A DNA stretch of 32,565 nucleotides from Bryobacterales bacterium. GTDB lineage: Bacteria; Acidobacteriota; Terriglobia; Bryobacterales; Bryobacteraceae. The notes beneath the pieces were generated by a model. The model did no database searches, had not been told where the DNA came from, and saw nothing but the letters and a program-made list of their open reading frames with translations. The translations under genes and the position numbers were made by a program. The stretch is from the NCBI GenBank assembly GCA_016789745.1, contig JAEUQF010000079.1, positions 1-32,565 on the forward strand, read 5' to 3'. Each line of letters starts with the position of its first letter. Position 1 is the stretch's first letter. Shown here piece by piece: positions 7,515-16,685 of this stretch.

Positions 7515-8906
7515 ATGAGCCTAACCCGTCGCAGTTTCCTGGGAACCACCGCCGGCGCCGGCCTGTTACCGGCGCAACGCAAGAAGGATGCCCCTGCCCC
7601 GCCGCCCGAGCGTCCGAATATCGTGCTGATCCTTGCCGACGATCTGCCCGCCTGGGCGCTTGGCTGCTACGGCAACAAGGAAATCCGCACGCCCAACATC
7701 GACCTGCTGGCCCGCGGTGGCACGCGCTTTCAGAATCACGCCGTGGCCACGCCCATCTGCTCAGCCAGCCGCGCCACGTTGTTTACAGGCCGCGTCCCAC
7801 GCCAGCATGGCATCCATGACTTCCTGACGCCCAACCCGATTGAGAACCCGCCGCAGGGCCAGAAGGACGTTCCGGCGTCGTTCGCCAAGGAAGTGATGAT
7901 TTCCGACGTGCTGTCCGGAGCGGGCTACAAGTGCGGTTATGTCGGCAAGTGGCACATGGGGGCGGACGAAAAGCCAGGCCATGGCATCAGCTACAGCTAC
8001 ACGATGAAGGGCGGCTCGCGCTCCTACACCGATCCCACCATGTACCTGAACGGGCAGGAAGTGCAGGAGAAGGGCTACCTGGCGGAGTTGATGACACAGC
8101 GCGCCGGCGAGTTCCTGGACCAGCAGCAGCCCGGTTCGCCGTTCTTCCTCACCATCGGCTATCTCAATCCGCACACGCCCTACGAAGGCCATCCGCAGAA
8201 GTACTACGACATGTACAAGGACACGCGCTTTGAGACGATCGGCTGGCAACCGCCCGCCGCCAATGCTCTGCGCGAAAAGGAAATGCTGAAAGACATCGTG
8301 GGCAATAACCGGCGCCATGCCGCATCGGTGACTGCGCTCGATGACCAGATTCCGGTCTTGCTGAAGAAGCTGACAGATAAGAAACTGCGCGACAACACGC
8401 TCATCATCCTCACGGGCGACAACGGCTTTCTGCTCGGCCGCCATGGCTTGTGGAGCAAGGGCCTGGCTTCGGACCCCATCAACATGTTCGAGGAAGTGAT
8501 GAACGTGCCGATGATCTGGAACTGGCTGGGCAAGGTGCCGCCCGAAGCCGTGCGTCCCGAGCAGGTCAGTTTCTATGACTTCCTGCCCAGCATCTGCGAA
8601 GCCGCGGGCGTCAACCCGCCGGACCGCAATCTGCCGGGCCGTAGTTATCTGAACCTGGCCATGAACCGGCCGGCGAAGGACGTCTGGCGGAACCTGATCT
8701 TCGGCCACTTCCGCAATGCGGAAATGGCCCGCGATTCGCGGTATAAGGTGATCCTGCGCAACAACGGCGAAGGCCCGAACGAGTTGTACGACTTGCGCGA
8801 AGATCCGCGCGAGTTCCGCAACCAGTACGACAATCCGCAGTTCCTGCTGGTGAAGGAACGGCTGACCAGAGATATCGAGGCGTGGCGCAAGAAGTATGCC
8901 TCCTGA
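7515..8906 (+). CDS. Tat-exported sulfatase (formylglycine type)
   Basis: This 463-residue sulfatase has a twin-arginine signal (TRRSFLGTTAGAG). The metal-binding pair is D42-D43 in LILADD. The formylglycine signature is C82-S-A-S-R86 followed by ATLFTGR, so the active site Cys needs oxidation by a formylglycine-generating or anSME-type enzyme, neither of which is encoded here. The second metal site is D302-N303 in LTGDNGFLLGRHG, and a YVGKWHMG segment is also typical. It hydrolyses a sulfate ester, probably on a carbohydrate, in the periplasm or outside the cell. It follows the lipase-like gene by 9 bp with no Shine-Dalgarno, which suggests co-transcription. The exact sulfatase subfamily cannot be read by eye. 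Confidence 0.93.
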   Translation: MSLTRRSFLGTTAGAGLLPAQRKKDAPAPPPERPNIVLILADDLPAWALGCYGNKEIRTPNIDLLARGGTRFQNHAVATPICSASRATLFTGRVPRQHGIHDFLTPNPIENPPQGQKDVPASFAKEVMISDVLSGAGYKCGYVGKWHMGADEKPGHGISYSYTMKGGSRSYTDPTMYLNGQEVQEKGYLAELMTQRAGEFLDQQQPGSPFFLTIGYLNPHTPYEGHPQKYYDMYKDTRFETIGWQPPAANALREKEMLKDIVGNNRRHAASVTALDDQIPVLLKKLTDKKLRDNTLIILTGDNGFLLGRHGLWSKGLASDPINMFEEVMNVPMIWNWLGKVPPEAVRPEQVSFYDFLPSICEAAGVNPPDRNLPGRSYLNLAMNRPAKDVWRNLIFGHFRNAEMARDSRYKVILRNNGEGPNELYDLREDPREFRNQYDNPQFLLVKERLTRDIEAWRKKYAS

Positions 8907-8915
8907 TGAACTGAC

Positions 8916-8958
8916 GGGCGGTGAAGAAAACCGCGGCAACTATTCCTTGCGACCGCCC
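8916..8958. terminator. Weak inverted repeat after the sulfatase gene
   Basis: GGGCGGT at 8916-8922 pairs with ACCGCCC at 8952-8958 across a 29-nt loop. It lies 9 bp after the sulfatase stop codon. No T-run follows, so it is at best a weak or factor-dependent terminator or an mRNA 3'-end stabiliser. Confidence 0.25.
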
Positions 8959-9010
8959 ATAACCAGCAAGACGCGCGCGATCCGTTCCATCTGTTGTTCG
9001 GCCGTGTTTT

Positions 9011-9035
9011 CTCCGCGTCCTCTGCGACTCTGCGC
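9011..9035 (+). repeat. Short CTCYGCG tandem repeat in intergenic region
   Basis: Three near-tandem units (CTCCGCGTC, CTCTGCGA, CTCTGCGC) with a period of 8-9 bases follow a TTTT. They resemble a degenerate CTCTGCG-type intergenic repeat that recurs in many unrelated bacterial genomes; that link is from memory of the motif and was not searched. The rest of the 236-bp gap at 8907-9142 holds only a weak hairpin and a -10-like box. Confidence 0.4.
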
Positions 9036-9122
9036 GCGATCGTCCGGAAAGGTAGCGCGCCGCGTCTTTCAACGGAGCGGTTATTGCATCACATCCTGGA
9101 GCCATCGGCGAGAGCGATCGTC

Positions 9123-9128
9123 TACAAT
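9123..9128 (+). promoter_or_regulatory. Putative -10 box (TACAAT) for the cupin-like gene
   Basis: TACAAT matches the sigma-70 -10 consensus at five of six positions and lies 14 bases before the ATG at 9143. Transcription would begin about 8 bases before the start codon. No good -35 lies at the normal distance and there is no Shine-Dalgarno. Confidence 0.4.
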
Positions 9129-9142
9129 GACGGTTTCAAGCG

Positions 9143-10501
9143 ATGCCCAAGACTACTGTTCAAAACATGTACGGCCGTCCCTTCGAGATCCTCGAGGGAG
9201 ACGACCTTCAGTCCCTGTGTGAGGCAACCATCGAAGCCGGCGGCGGCGCGCTGGCCACCAATACGGCCATGATGTGCCGCCCGTTCTGCGCATCGGGCGC
9301 CGGCAACCCCATCATTTCCGCTCACCGCTCGCCCATTCCCGGCTTTGAATGGGACGAGGTCTGGTTCGGCTTTGAAGACTTTACGTCGGAAGAGGACTTT
9401 CTCCGCCAGCACGGCTATTACGGCTCCGGCCGCTGCTACGTCGTCGTGAAAACCGATGGCCGCAAGAAACTGGTGGCTCTGAAGGATTTCCTCGGCCACA
9501 GTCCGGACGCCATGCTGGGCCCCAAGCTGCGCGCGCTCGGCCACGGCATGTTCCGCTATTCGAAGTTCTTCATCAACAAGAACCGCCTGCCGCACCACAC
9601 GCACGACGTCAAGGAAGAAGCGTACTGGATTGAGCCGACGATGATCGTCGACTATGATCTGTTCGACGAACAGTGCTTCATGACCCTCGGCCTGCACGAA
9701 GACTTCGGCCCGAAACAACTGCGCGAATACCTGACCGCGGCCGCCTGGGATGACCCCATGAAGGCCATCAAGCGCCACGCCCGCTGGTATTACATGCGTC
9801 CCGGCGCCGCCATGATCATGAAGACGCAGAACCTGCATGGGCCCGCCGCGCTCCTGCCCCACTATGAGCCGCAGTTCCTGGACGACGGCTATCGCATGTA
9901 TGAGCCGATGCCGAAGATCCCGCGCGAATTGCTGGTGGGCCGCGAGATCCCCGCGCACCTGCGTCCGGCCGATGCCGCCGCCGAAGCCAAGATCGACCGC
10001 GACGAACTACTGGATTACCTGGTGTCCGACGCGGCGCTAGATTGGAAGAACATCCACGATCCGTCCTACGGCGAGAAGCACGCCTGCACCCCGATCCTCG
10101 ATACCAACACCTGCGATGGCAAAGACGTCACGGACCATTGGGTGATCTACGGCGCCTTTGGTCGCGAGAATAACCATCAGGTGCTGGCATCGAAGCGGCT
10201 GGTGCTGCAGCCTGGCGCCGAGTACCGCATGCAGGACCCGGTGGGCAGCGACATGATCTGCACGGCCGGCGTCGGCACCATCGGCACGCATATCGCGGCG
10301 GCACCCCGCGCGTTGAAGCCCGGCGACCTCGGCAACTGGTGCTTCGTCATCCCCGCCCAGACGGCAGGCGAAGTCGTGATCAAGAATAACGGCGACTGTG
10401 AGATGGTGCTGCTGCGGACGTTCGGTCCGGATCATCCCACGATGCCGGTGCTGCCCTGGCAGGATCGCGGCGTGCTGCAACCGAAGCCTGTTCGCAAGTA
10501 A
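9143..10501 (+). CDS. Uncharacterised cytoplasmic protein with cupin-like segment
   Basis: This 452-residue protein has no signal peptide or membrane segment. Two features stand out: a His-rich HHTHDVKEEAYWIEPT stretch near residues 152-167, and a C-terminal third (about 325-440) made of short strands with the pattern VLQPGAEYRMQDPVG and GDLGNWCFVIPAQTAGEVVIKNNGDCEMVLL, as in cupin beta-barrels. I do not recognise a named family, and sugar-phosphate isomerase or dioxygenase activity cannot be claimed. The ATG at 9143 follows a TACAAT box. It converges on glpK with only 7 bp between the two stop codons, so neither gene has its own obvious terminator. The coding call is firm and the function is open. 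Confidence 0.8.
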   Translation: MPKTTVQNMYGRPFEILEGDDLQSLCEATIEAGGGALATNTAMMCRPFCASGAGNPIISAHRSPIPGFEWDEVWFGFEDFTSEEDFLRQHGYYGSGRCYVVVKTDGRKKLVALKDFLGHSPDAMLGPKLRALGHGMFRYSKFFINKNRLPHHTHDVKEEAYWIEPTMIVDYDLFDEQCFMTLGLHEDFGPKQLREYLTAAAWDDPMKAIKRHARWYYMRPGAAMIMKTQNLHGPAALLPHYEPQFLDDGYRMYEPMPKIPRELLVGREIPAHLRPADAAAEAKIDRDELLDYLVSDAALDWKNIHDPSYGEKHACTPILDTNTCDGKDVTDHWVIYGAFGRENNHQVLASKRLVLQPGAEYRMQDPVGSDMICTAGVGTIGTHIAAAPRALKPGDLGNWCFVIPAQTAGEVVIKNNGDCEMVLLRTFGPDHPTMPVLPWQDRGVLQPKPVRK

Positions 10502-10508
10502 GTCGCGA

Positions 10509-11981
10509 TCAGGCCCGGCACTTGCGAATAGCGGTTTGCCAGCCATGCCACAGGCTCTCCCGCTGATCGGCGCTCATTTTCGGTTCGAAGGCGCGGTCGA
10601 TACGCCAGAAGTGCTCTACCTCTTCACTGCCTGACCACACACCGGTGGCCAGGCCGGCCAGATAGGCCGCGCCGAGCGCCGTGGTTTCAATGTCCGCCGG
10701 ACGTACAATACGGCGGCCCAGGATGTCGGCCTGAAATTGCATGAGGAAGTTGTTGCAAGTGGCGCCGCCATCGACGCGCAGTTCGGCGAGGGCTTCGCCG
10801 CTATCGGCCTCCATGGCGCTGATCAATTCACGCGTCTGGTAGGCGATGCTCTCCAGCGTGGCGCGGGCGATGTGGGCGCGCGTGGTGGCGCCCGTGAGTC
10901 CGGTGAGGACGCCGCGGGCTTCTGAATCCCAGTGCGGCGCGCCAAGGCCCACGAACGCCGGCACCATGTAGACACCATTGGTATTGGGCACTGATTCGGC
11001 CAGCGCTTCCGACTCCCCGGCAGTCTGGATGATGCCGAGTTTGTCGCGCAGCCACTGCACAGCGGCGCCGGCTACGAAGATGGCGCCTTCGACGGCGAAC
11101 TGCGGGTCGCTCACCTGCGCGGCGCGGGTGGCCAGCAGCCGGTTCTTCGATACCGGCCGGTGCGCGCCCGTGTGCATCAGGGCAAAACATCCGGTGCCGT
11201 ACGTGTTTTTCGAAAGGCCGGGACGGAAGCAAGCCTGGCCGAACAGCGCCGCCTGCTGGTCGCCCGCGATGCCGGCAATCGGCACGGCGGCGCCGAGGTG
11301 TCCGGAGACGCAGGAGCCAACGATTTCGCTGGATCTGACGATCTTCGGCAGCATGGCGCGCGGCACATCAAAGATCTTCAGCAGGGTGTCGTCCCAGGCG
11401 CCGGTCTCGATGTTGTAGAGCATCGTGCGGGAGGCGTTAGATACGTCCGTGACGTGCACCGCACCGCCTGTCAGTTTCCAGATGAGCCAGGTGTCGACAT
11501 TGCCGAATAACAGATCGCCGGCTTCGGCGCGCTCACGCACCCCAGGCACGTTCTCCAGGATCCAGCGGATCTTGCTGGCGGAGAAGTAAGCATCGACAAT
11601 CAGGCCCGTGCGTTCGGTGATCTCCTCCCCATGCGACTTCGCCAGTTCCTGGCACCAGGCGGCAGTGCGGCGGCACTGCCACACGATGGCGGGCGCGACG
11701 GCTTTCCCCGAGTGGCGATCCCACACAATGGTGGTCTCGCGCTGATTCGTGATGCCTGCGCCGGCCAGATCCTTTGCTGTAATCCCCGCCTTGGCCAGCG
11801 CGCGGCGGGCGCTTTCGATCTGGGCCTGCCAGATTTGTTCCGGATCCTGCTCCACCCAGCCGGAGTGCGGGTAGTGGCTTTCTACGGGGGCGGAATCGAC
11901 AGCCAGGGCTTCGCCGCGTTCGTTGTAAATGATGGCCCGGGCACTGGTGGTGCCTTCATCCAAGGCAATGAGGAATGGCAT
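10509..11981 (-). CDS. glpK: Glycerol kinase
   Basis: This 490-residue FGGY-family kinase phosphorylates glycerol to sn-glycerol 3-phosphate in the cytoplasm with ATP. The N-terminal phosphate-binding motif is LDEGTTSARA (residues 7-16). Other hallmarks are GAGITNQRETTIVWDR, AIVWQCRRTA, the GDQQAALFGQ loop, NTYGTGCF, and the C-terminal LRVDGGATCNNFLMQFQADILG signature. The ATG at 11981 gives the usual start; the longer frame to 12035 adds unrelated residues. No glpF transporter or glpD dehydrogenase lies nearby. It diverges from an unknown protein gene across 19 bp, and a TATTCT box six bases before the ATG suggests a leaderless mRNA. Confidence 0.96.
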   Translation of the reverse strand: MPFLIALDEGTTSARAIIYNERGEALAVDSAPVESHYPHSGWVEQDPEQIWQAQIESARRALAKAGITAKDLAGAGITNQRETTIVWDRHSGKAVAPAIVWQCRRTAAWCQELAKSHGEEITERTGLIVDAYFSASKIRWILENVPGVRERAEAGDLLFGNVDTWLIWKLTGGAVHVTDVSNASRTMLYNIETGAWDDTLLKIFDVPRAMLPKIVRSSEIVGSCVSGHLGAAVPIAGIAGDQQAALFGQACFRPGLSKNTYGTGCFALMHTGAHRPVSKNRLLATRAAQVSDPQFAVEGAIFVAGAAVQWLRDKLGIIQTAGESEALAESVPNTNGVYMVPAFVGLGAPHWDSEARGVLTGLTGATTRAHIARATLESIAYQTRELISAMEADSGEALAELRVDGGATCNNFLMQFQADILGRRIVRPADIETTALGAAYLAGLATGVWSGSEEVEHFWRIDRAFEPKMSADQRESLWHGWQTAIRKCRA

Positions 11982-11986
11982 TCGCT

Positions 11987-11993
11987 TAGAATA
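11987..11993. promoter_or_regulatory. Shared bidirectional -10 box between glpK and the 12001 gene
   Basis: The 7-bp sequence TAGAATA reads TAGAAT on the plus strand, 8 bases before the ATG at 12001. It reads TATTCT on the minus strand, 6 bases before the glpK ATG at 11981. Each is a good -10 hexamer at the distance expected for leaderless transcripts. The two starts are only 19 bp apart, so both -35 regions would lie inside the opposite coding sequence. Confidence 0.5.
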
Positions 11994-12000
11994 TGAGTAT

Positions 12001-12435
12001 ATGTTCTTCCGCCGTGAGAAGCCGCGTGTCCCCACGTTCCAGGATCACCTGGACGAGTTGAAGAAGCAGGGTTTCAGCATCACGCCTGAGGCCGGTGGCG
12101 GCCAGCGTGCCGCAAAGGCCGGCATTGCGGCCGTACTGCGGGAGAAACAGGGCGGCGGAGTGCAGTTCGACAAGCCCGGCGCCGTGATCGGCAGCGAGAT
12201 CGGCGTGCTGGCCGATGGCGGGTACCAGAAGTTCTGGCTGACGCCGAGCGGCAAGCGCGGCCCGGCGACGGCCGACCAGGTAAGGGCGCTGCAGAACTTT
12301 GTGGAAGACCTGCGCGAGGCGTTGGGCATGATCAGCCTGTATAACGAATCGCTGGGGTCCACCAATGAAGTGCACCTTTACGACCGTGTGAAGGACCGCG
12401 ACTTCGGGGTTCCGAAGCGTCCCTGGGAGCGATAA
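12001..12435 (+). CDS. Conserved-looking protein of unknown function
   Basis: This 144-residue soluble protein begins MFFRREKPRVPTFQDHLDELKKQGF and has no signal peptide, Cys motif or membrane segment. It looks like a mixed alpha/beta protein: GGYQKFWLTPSGKRGPATADQVRALQNF forms a strand and helix, and the tail LGSTNEVHLYDRVKDRDFG ends at PWER. I do not recognise the family. The ATG at 12001 is preferred over an in-frame ATG at 11929 because the extra residues are antisense to glpK and a TAGAAT box lies 8 bases upstream of 12001. The next gene, a sulfatase, starts 10 bp after it. Confidence 0.8.
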   Translation: MFFRREKPRVPTFQDHLDELKKQGFSITPEAGGGQRAAKAGIAAVLREKQGGGVQFDKPGAVIGSEIGVLADGGYQKFWLTPSGKRGPATADQVRALQNFVEDLREALGMISLYNESLGSTNEVHLYDRVKDRDFGVPKRPWER

Positions 12436-12438
12436 ACT
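12433..12438 (+). promoter_or_regulatory. Possible -10 box (TAAACT) for the second sulfatase
   Basis: TAAACT lies 7 bases before the GTG at 12446 and includes the TAA stop of the preceding gene. The same hexamer occurs 12 bases before the ATG at 32147. Because a stop codon supplies TAA, chance is a serious alternative. Confidence 0.25.
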
Positions 12439-12445
12439 AGCTGCC

Positions 12446-14218
12446 GTGACCGTAACTCGTCGCGGCTTTCTTGCATCGTCCTCGTTGGCGGCCTTGCCGG
12501 CGGCTCCGGCTAAGCGTCCGAACATTCTCTGGCTATCGAACGAAGACATGAGCCCGCAGGTGGGCTGCTATGGGGATGTGCTGGCCATCACGCCGCATAT
12601 CGACGCCTTGGCGAAACAGGGCGTGCGCTACATGCAAGCGCATAGCGTCATCGGCGTATGCGCGCCCAGCCGCTCTTCCATCATCACGGGCATGTATCCG
12701 CCGTCGATCGGTACGCTGCACATGCGGTGTACGGCGAAGCTGCCGGCCCAGATCCGCTGCTTTCCCGAATACCTGCGCGAGGCCGGCTACTACTGCACTA
12801 ACAACGCCAAGACCGATTACAACTTCCAGCATCCGAAAACGGTGTGGGATGAATCCAGCCGCAAGGCGCACTGGAAGAACCGGCCGGCGGACAAGCCCTT
12901 CTTCGCGGTATTCAATTTCGAGGTGTCGCACGAGAGCCGGTTGCCATTGCGCGGCGAAGCGCTGGAGAAACAGATTCCGCACGTGAAGCCGGGCGAGCGT
13001 CGCGATCCGGCGAAGGTGACCGTGCCGCCCTACTATCCGGATACGCCGGAGGTACGGCGCGATTTGGCGAACGTCTACGACACCGTCACGGAGATGGATT
13101 GGCAGGTGGGCGAGAAACTGCGCGAACTGGAAGAGGCGGGGCTGGCGGACGACACCATCGTCTTCTACTGGTCGGACCATGGCGTGGGTCTGCCGCGGGC
13201 CAAGCGCTGGCTGTACGATTCGAGCACGCACGTGCCGCTGATGGTGCGCATCCCGGAGAAGTACCGGGTGAACGGGCAAGGCAAGCCGGGCAGCACCAAC
13301 AATGAGCCGGTGAGCCTGATGGACCTGGGGCCCACGGTGCTGAACCTGGCGGGTGTGCCGGTGCCGGGGCATATGCAGGCGCGGGCGTTCTTAGGGACGA
13401 ATCTGAAGCCGAAGCGGCGCTATGTGTATGGGGCGCGTGATCGCATGGATGAGCGCTACGACATGGTGCGCATGCTCAGCGATGGGCGCTATCGCTACAT
13501 CCGCAACTTCAATCCGGAGAAGCCGCATTACCAATACATGAACACGTCGGAGAAAACGCCGACCATGCGCGAGTTGCGGCGTCTGCACGATGCGGGCAAG
13601 TTGCACGAAGAGGCGGATCGCTACTTCAAGCCCAAGCCGGTTGAGGAACTGTACGACACGTCCCAGGATCCGCACGAGGTTCGCAATCTGGCCGGCAAGC
13701 CGGAGCACAAGGCGCGTCTGGAAACGATGCGTCGCGAACTGCTGGCATGGATGGCGGACATCAAGGATCTGGGCCTGATGCCGGAGACGGAACTCATCGA
13801 ATTAGAGAAGAAGTACGGCAGCCGTTACGCGATTCTGCGTCACCCGGAACAGCGCGGGGTGATGGAGAAACTGCTGGCGCCGGAGAAGGCAACGGCAACG
13901 GATCCGAGCGCGGCGGTACGAGCAGTGGTAGCGAAACGCAAGCCTTCCCCGGAAATGCTTAAGGATCCGTCCGCGGCGGTGCGCATCGCAGCCGCGCAAG
14001 GGGTGGGCAATGCCGCGGCCGTAGCGAGGGAATTGCAAAGTCCGGAAGAGTGGACACGGCTGCTGGCGGCCATCGCCCTGGATGAGATGGGCGAAAAGGC
14101 GCGACCGTTCGTGCCCGCCCTGCAGGCCATAATCGGCAAGGATCCGAACAAGTACGTGTCACGGGTGGCGAACCGGACCGTGAATGTCCTCCTGAAGACG
14201 CAGAACGAAGTAGAGTAA
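12446..14218 (+). CDS. Tat-exported sulfatase with HEAT-like C-terminal region
   Basis: This 590-residue protein starts at a GTG with a twin-arginine leader ([19 protein letters not shown]). The formylglycine signature is C72-A-P-S-R76 in [16 protein letters not shown]. The first metal-ligand segment is S-N-E-D (31-34) instead of the more usual A-D-D, as in sulfamidase-like sulfatases. The second metal site is D244-H-G246 in [13 protein letters not shown]. After about residue 480 the chain has alternating helices with the pattern [25 protein letters not shown], which fits HEAT-like repeats and may bind a partner or substrate. It needs a formylglycine-generating enzyme encoded elsewhere. It begins 10 bp after the unknown protein gene and ends 7 bp before the enolase-superfamily gene, so it probably sits in an operon. 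Confidence 0.92.
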   Translation: MTVTRRGFLASSSLAALPAAPAKRPNILWLSNEDMSPQVGCYGDVLAITPHIDALAKQGVRYMQAHSVIGVCAPSRSSIITGMYPPSIGTLHMRCTAKLPAQIRCFPEYLREAGYYCTNNAKTDYNFQHPKTVWDESSRKAHWKNRPADKPFFAVFNFEVSHESRLPLRGEALEKQIPHVKPGERRDPAKVTVPPYYPDTPEVRRDLANVYDTVTEMDWQVGEKLRELEEAGLADDTIVFYWSDHGVGLPRAKRWLYDSSTHVPLMVRIPEKYRVNGQGKPGSTNNEPVSLMDLGPTVLNLAGVPVPGHMQARAFLGTNLKPKRRYVYGARDRMDERYDMVRMLSDGRYRYIRNFNPEKPHYQYMNTSEKTPTMRELRRLHDAGKLHEEADRYFKPKPVEELYDTSQDPHEVRNLAGKPEHKARLETMRRELLAWMADIKDLGLMPETELIELEKKYGSRYAILRHPEQRGVMEKLLAPEKATATDPSAAVRAVVAKRKPSPEMLKDPSAAVRIAAAQGVGNAAAVARELQSPEEWTRLLAAIALDEMGEKARPFVPALQAIIGKDPNKYVSRVANRTVNVLLKTQNEVE

Positions 14219-14225
14219 GAGGGTG

Positions 14226-15632
14226 ATGTTCACCCGCCGCCAATGGATGGCCACCGCCGCCGGAGCCGCTACGCCCTTGCTTGCCGCACGCAAAGCGACT
14301 GACGTTCGCATTGAAGAGATCACCCACGAGTTCGAGGATTTCCGCTACCGCTTCCCGTACAAATTCGGTGGGACGGCGGTGGACCGGGTTACGGTGCTCA
14401 ACGTGCGGGCCACGGTGCGCACGGGCGATGGCCGTGTTTCGAAGGGCTTCGGCTCCATGCCGATGGGGAATGTGTGGGCGTTCCCGTCGCGCACGTTGCC
14501 CTATGACAAGACGCTGAACGCCATGAAGGTGCTGGCCGGGCGTCTGTCGAAGGTGACGAACGATTATAAAGAGCCCGGGCACCCCATCGACATCAACACG
14601 GCGCTGGAGCCCGTGTATATGAAAGAGGCCGCGCAGGCGTCGAAGGACCTGGCGTTGGACGTGCCCATTCCAAAGCTGTGCATGCTGGTGACGGCGAGTG
14701 CGTTTGACGCCGCTATTCACGATGCCTACGGCAAGGCGCACCGGCGCAGCGCGTACCAGGCGCTGGGGCCGGACCTGATGTCGCGGGATTTGTCTGCCTA
14801 CCTGAACGCCGACTTCAAGGGCGAGTACCTGAACCGCTACATCCTGAAGAAGCCGACGCCGCGCATCAATCTGTATCACTCGGTGGGCGGAGTGGATCCG
14901 CTGCTCGACAAGGACATCCAGAAGCGCGTCGGCGACGGACTGCCGGAGACGCTGCCCGAGTGGATCAAGTTCAACGGGCTGCATCACATCAAGATCAAGC
15001 TGCAGGGCGACGAACTGAAGTGGGACATCGAGCGTACGATCGCAATCGACCGGATTGCGTCGGAGGCGCGGCCGAATGTGGACTGGCGCTACTGCGTCGA
15101 CTTCAACGAGCGCTGCCCCAATATCGAATACCTGCTGGAGTATCTGCGCAAGGTGAAGGAAGGCACGCCGAAGGGCTTCGACCGTATCGAGTACATTGAA
15201 CAGCCAACGCAGCGTGACATCAAAGCGGACGGCCGGAACAAGATGCACCAGGCCAACAAACTGCGGCCGGTGGTGATCGACGAGTCGCTGACGGACCTGG
15301 AGACGCTTCTGCTGGCGCGGGAAATGGGGTATACCGGTGTAGCCCTGAAGGCATGCAAGGGCCAGAGCCAAGCCATGCTGATGGCTGCCGCCGCCCAGAA
15401 GTACAAGATGTTCCTCTGCGTGCAGGATCTGTCTTGCCCCGGAGCGTCGCTGATCCATTCGGCGGGCATCGCCAGCCACGTGCCGGGGGTGTCGGGCATT
15501 GAAGCGAACTCGCGCCAGTACGTGCCGGTGGCGAACGAGCCGTGGAAGGCAAAGTTCCCCGGGCTGTTCGTAATCAAGGACGGCACCATGAGCACCACCG
15601 GGCTGGATGGTCCGGGTTTGGGCGCGGTCTAG
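14226..15632 (+). CDS. Tat-exported enolase-superfamily protein (mandelate racemase/muconate lactonizing type)
   Basis: This 468-residue protein has a twin-arginine leader ([19 protein letters not shown]). The enolase-superfamily active-site elements appear in order: the KxK base motif K256-I-K258, then carboxylate ligands D292 (CVDFNE), E322/E325 (EYIEQPT) and D352-E353 (VVIDES), and a late KACKGQSQ. Such enzymes abstract a proton alpha to a carboxylate, usually dehydrating or epimerising an acid sugar. The Tat leader would place it in the periplasm, which is unusual for this superfamily. ATG 14226 is used; a GTG directly before it is in frame. An AGAGG precedes the start by about 4 bases. 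Substrate cannot be assigned from sequence alone. Confidence 0.85.
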   Translation: MFTRRQWMATAAGAATPLLAARKATDVRIEEITHEFEDFRYRFPYKFGGTAVDRVTVLNVRATVRTGDGRVSKGFGSMPMGNVWAFPSRTLPYDKTLNAMKVLAGRLSKVTNDYKEPGHPIDINTALEPVYMKEAAQASKDLALDVPIPKLCMLVTASAFDAAIHDAYGKAHRRSAYQALGPDLMSRDLSAYLNADFKGEYLNRYILKKPTPRINLYHSVGGVDPLLDKDIQKRVGDGLPETLPEWIKFNGLHHIKIKLQGDELKWDIERTIAIDRIASEARPNVDWRYCVDFNERCPNIEYLLEYLRKVKEGTPKGFDRIEYIEQPTQRDIKADGRNKMHQANKLRPVVIDESLTDLETLLLAREMGYTGVALKACKGQSQAMLMAAAAQKYKMFLCVQDLSCPGASLIHSAGIASHVPGVSGIEANSRQYVPVANEPWKAKFPGLFVIKDGTMSTTGLDGPGLGAV

Positions 15633-15712
15633 CCGGGTATTCGAAGTTACTTTTGTAAAGGTTTGGAACAACTCTGGGTTATGCCGCGTATGGTGAGTGT
15701 AGAGAGCGCCAA

Positions 15713-16672
15713 ATGAGATTCACAGCCACCCTTTCCCTGACTTTCGCCCTCTGGGCTACCGCGCTGCCCGCGGCCGACCCGGCCCTACTGCGCCTTATCC
15801 CAAGTGATGCCGCGTTTGTCGCCGGCATCCATGCCGACCAGATCCGCAATTCGCGGTTTGGACAATACCTGCTCGATCAACTGAGGAGCGAGCAGGCGTC
15901 GATGGACAAGTTCATTTCCGCCACTGGCTTTGACCCACGCCGCGACCTGTCCGAACTGATTGTCAGTTCGAACGATGTGAAGGCCAAAGGGCACGGGTTG
16001 GTGGTGGCGCGCGGCCGTTTTGATTCGGCGCGGATCCAGACGTTCGCCGAGTCCGAAGGCGCGCGTGCCGAGTTGTACAACGGGGTCAAGATCCTGAGCG
16101 GTGGTTCCAACAACAACAGCGGCATTGCAATGCTGGACAACACGACGGCCGTAGCCGGTGATGCGGCGGCGGTGCGGTTGACGATTGACCGCTTCCGTTC
16201 CACCACGGCAACGGGGCTGAATGCGAAGACTCTGGCGCAGATCGGCCAGTTGAGCAGCACCTACGACGCCTGGATGGTATCGAGCAGCCTGGCCCGCATC
16301 GCCGACGACATGCGCAGTCCGCAGTTGGAAGGAGCCATGAACGGCAACCTGTTCCAAAGCATGGATAGCGTGGCGGGTGGCGTGAGGTTTGGGTCGGCCA
16401 ACGTGGAAGTGATGGCCGAGGCGGCGATGCGGTCAGAGAAGGACGCCACGGCCATGGTGGACGTGATCCGGTTCCTGGCCGGGATGATCCAGTTGAACTC
16501 CAAGGATCCGAATGCCGCCGAGATGGCGAGCCTGCTGAACAAGATGGAACTGAAGGCCACCGGCACGCAGTTCCGCATGTCGCTGCAGATTCCAGAAGAT
16601 CAGTTGGAGAAGATGGTGAAGCCGGCGCGCCGCGGCAATCGGACGGTGCGCGAGAACGCGCCGGTTATCTAA
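15713..16672 (+). CDS. Exported protein of unknown function, DUF3352-like
   Basis: This 319-residue protein has a signal peptide (residues 1-20, ending LPAAD). The mature part begins with LLRLIPSDAAFVAGIHADQIRNSRFGQYLL, a pattern common in secreted acidobacterial proteins that resemble DUF3352: two repeats of a beta-alpha unit, here around 25-150 and 170-290. There is no catalytic motif and no Cys. It begins 80 bp after the enolase-superfamily gene and converges on the sugar isomerase gene with 13 bp between stops. The 80-bp gap contains a weak TTGGAA and GCGTAT pair with a 17-bp spacer, so it may have its own promoter. Family naming is tentative. Confidence 0.8.
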   Translation: MRFTATLSLTFALWATALPAADPALLRLIPSDAAFVAGIHADQIRNSRFGQYLLDQLRSEQASMDKFISATGFDPRRDLSELIVSSNDVKAKGHGLVVARGRFDSARIQTFAESEGARAELYNGVKILSGGSNNNSGIAMLDNTTAVAGDAAAVRLTIDRFRSTTATGLNAKTLAQIGQLSSTYDAWMVSSSLARIADDMRSPQLEGAMNGNLFQSMDSVAGGVRFGSANVEVMAEAAMRSEKDATAMVDVIRFLAGMIQLNSKDPNAAEMASLLNKMELKATGTQFRMSLQIPEDQLEKMVKPARRGNRTVRENAPVI

Positions 16673-16685
16673 AGGCAGACTGGTT

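Noticed and set aside
13959..15671. 570-residue open frame on the minus strand opposite the enolase-superfamily gene
   Set aside because: It is antisense to two well-supported genes with Tat signals and catalytic motifs, and its composition (Arg, His, Gln, Val rich) is typical of shadow frames in GC-rich coding DNA.
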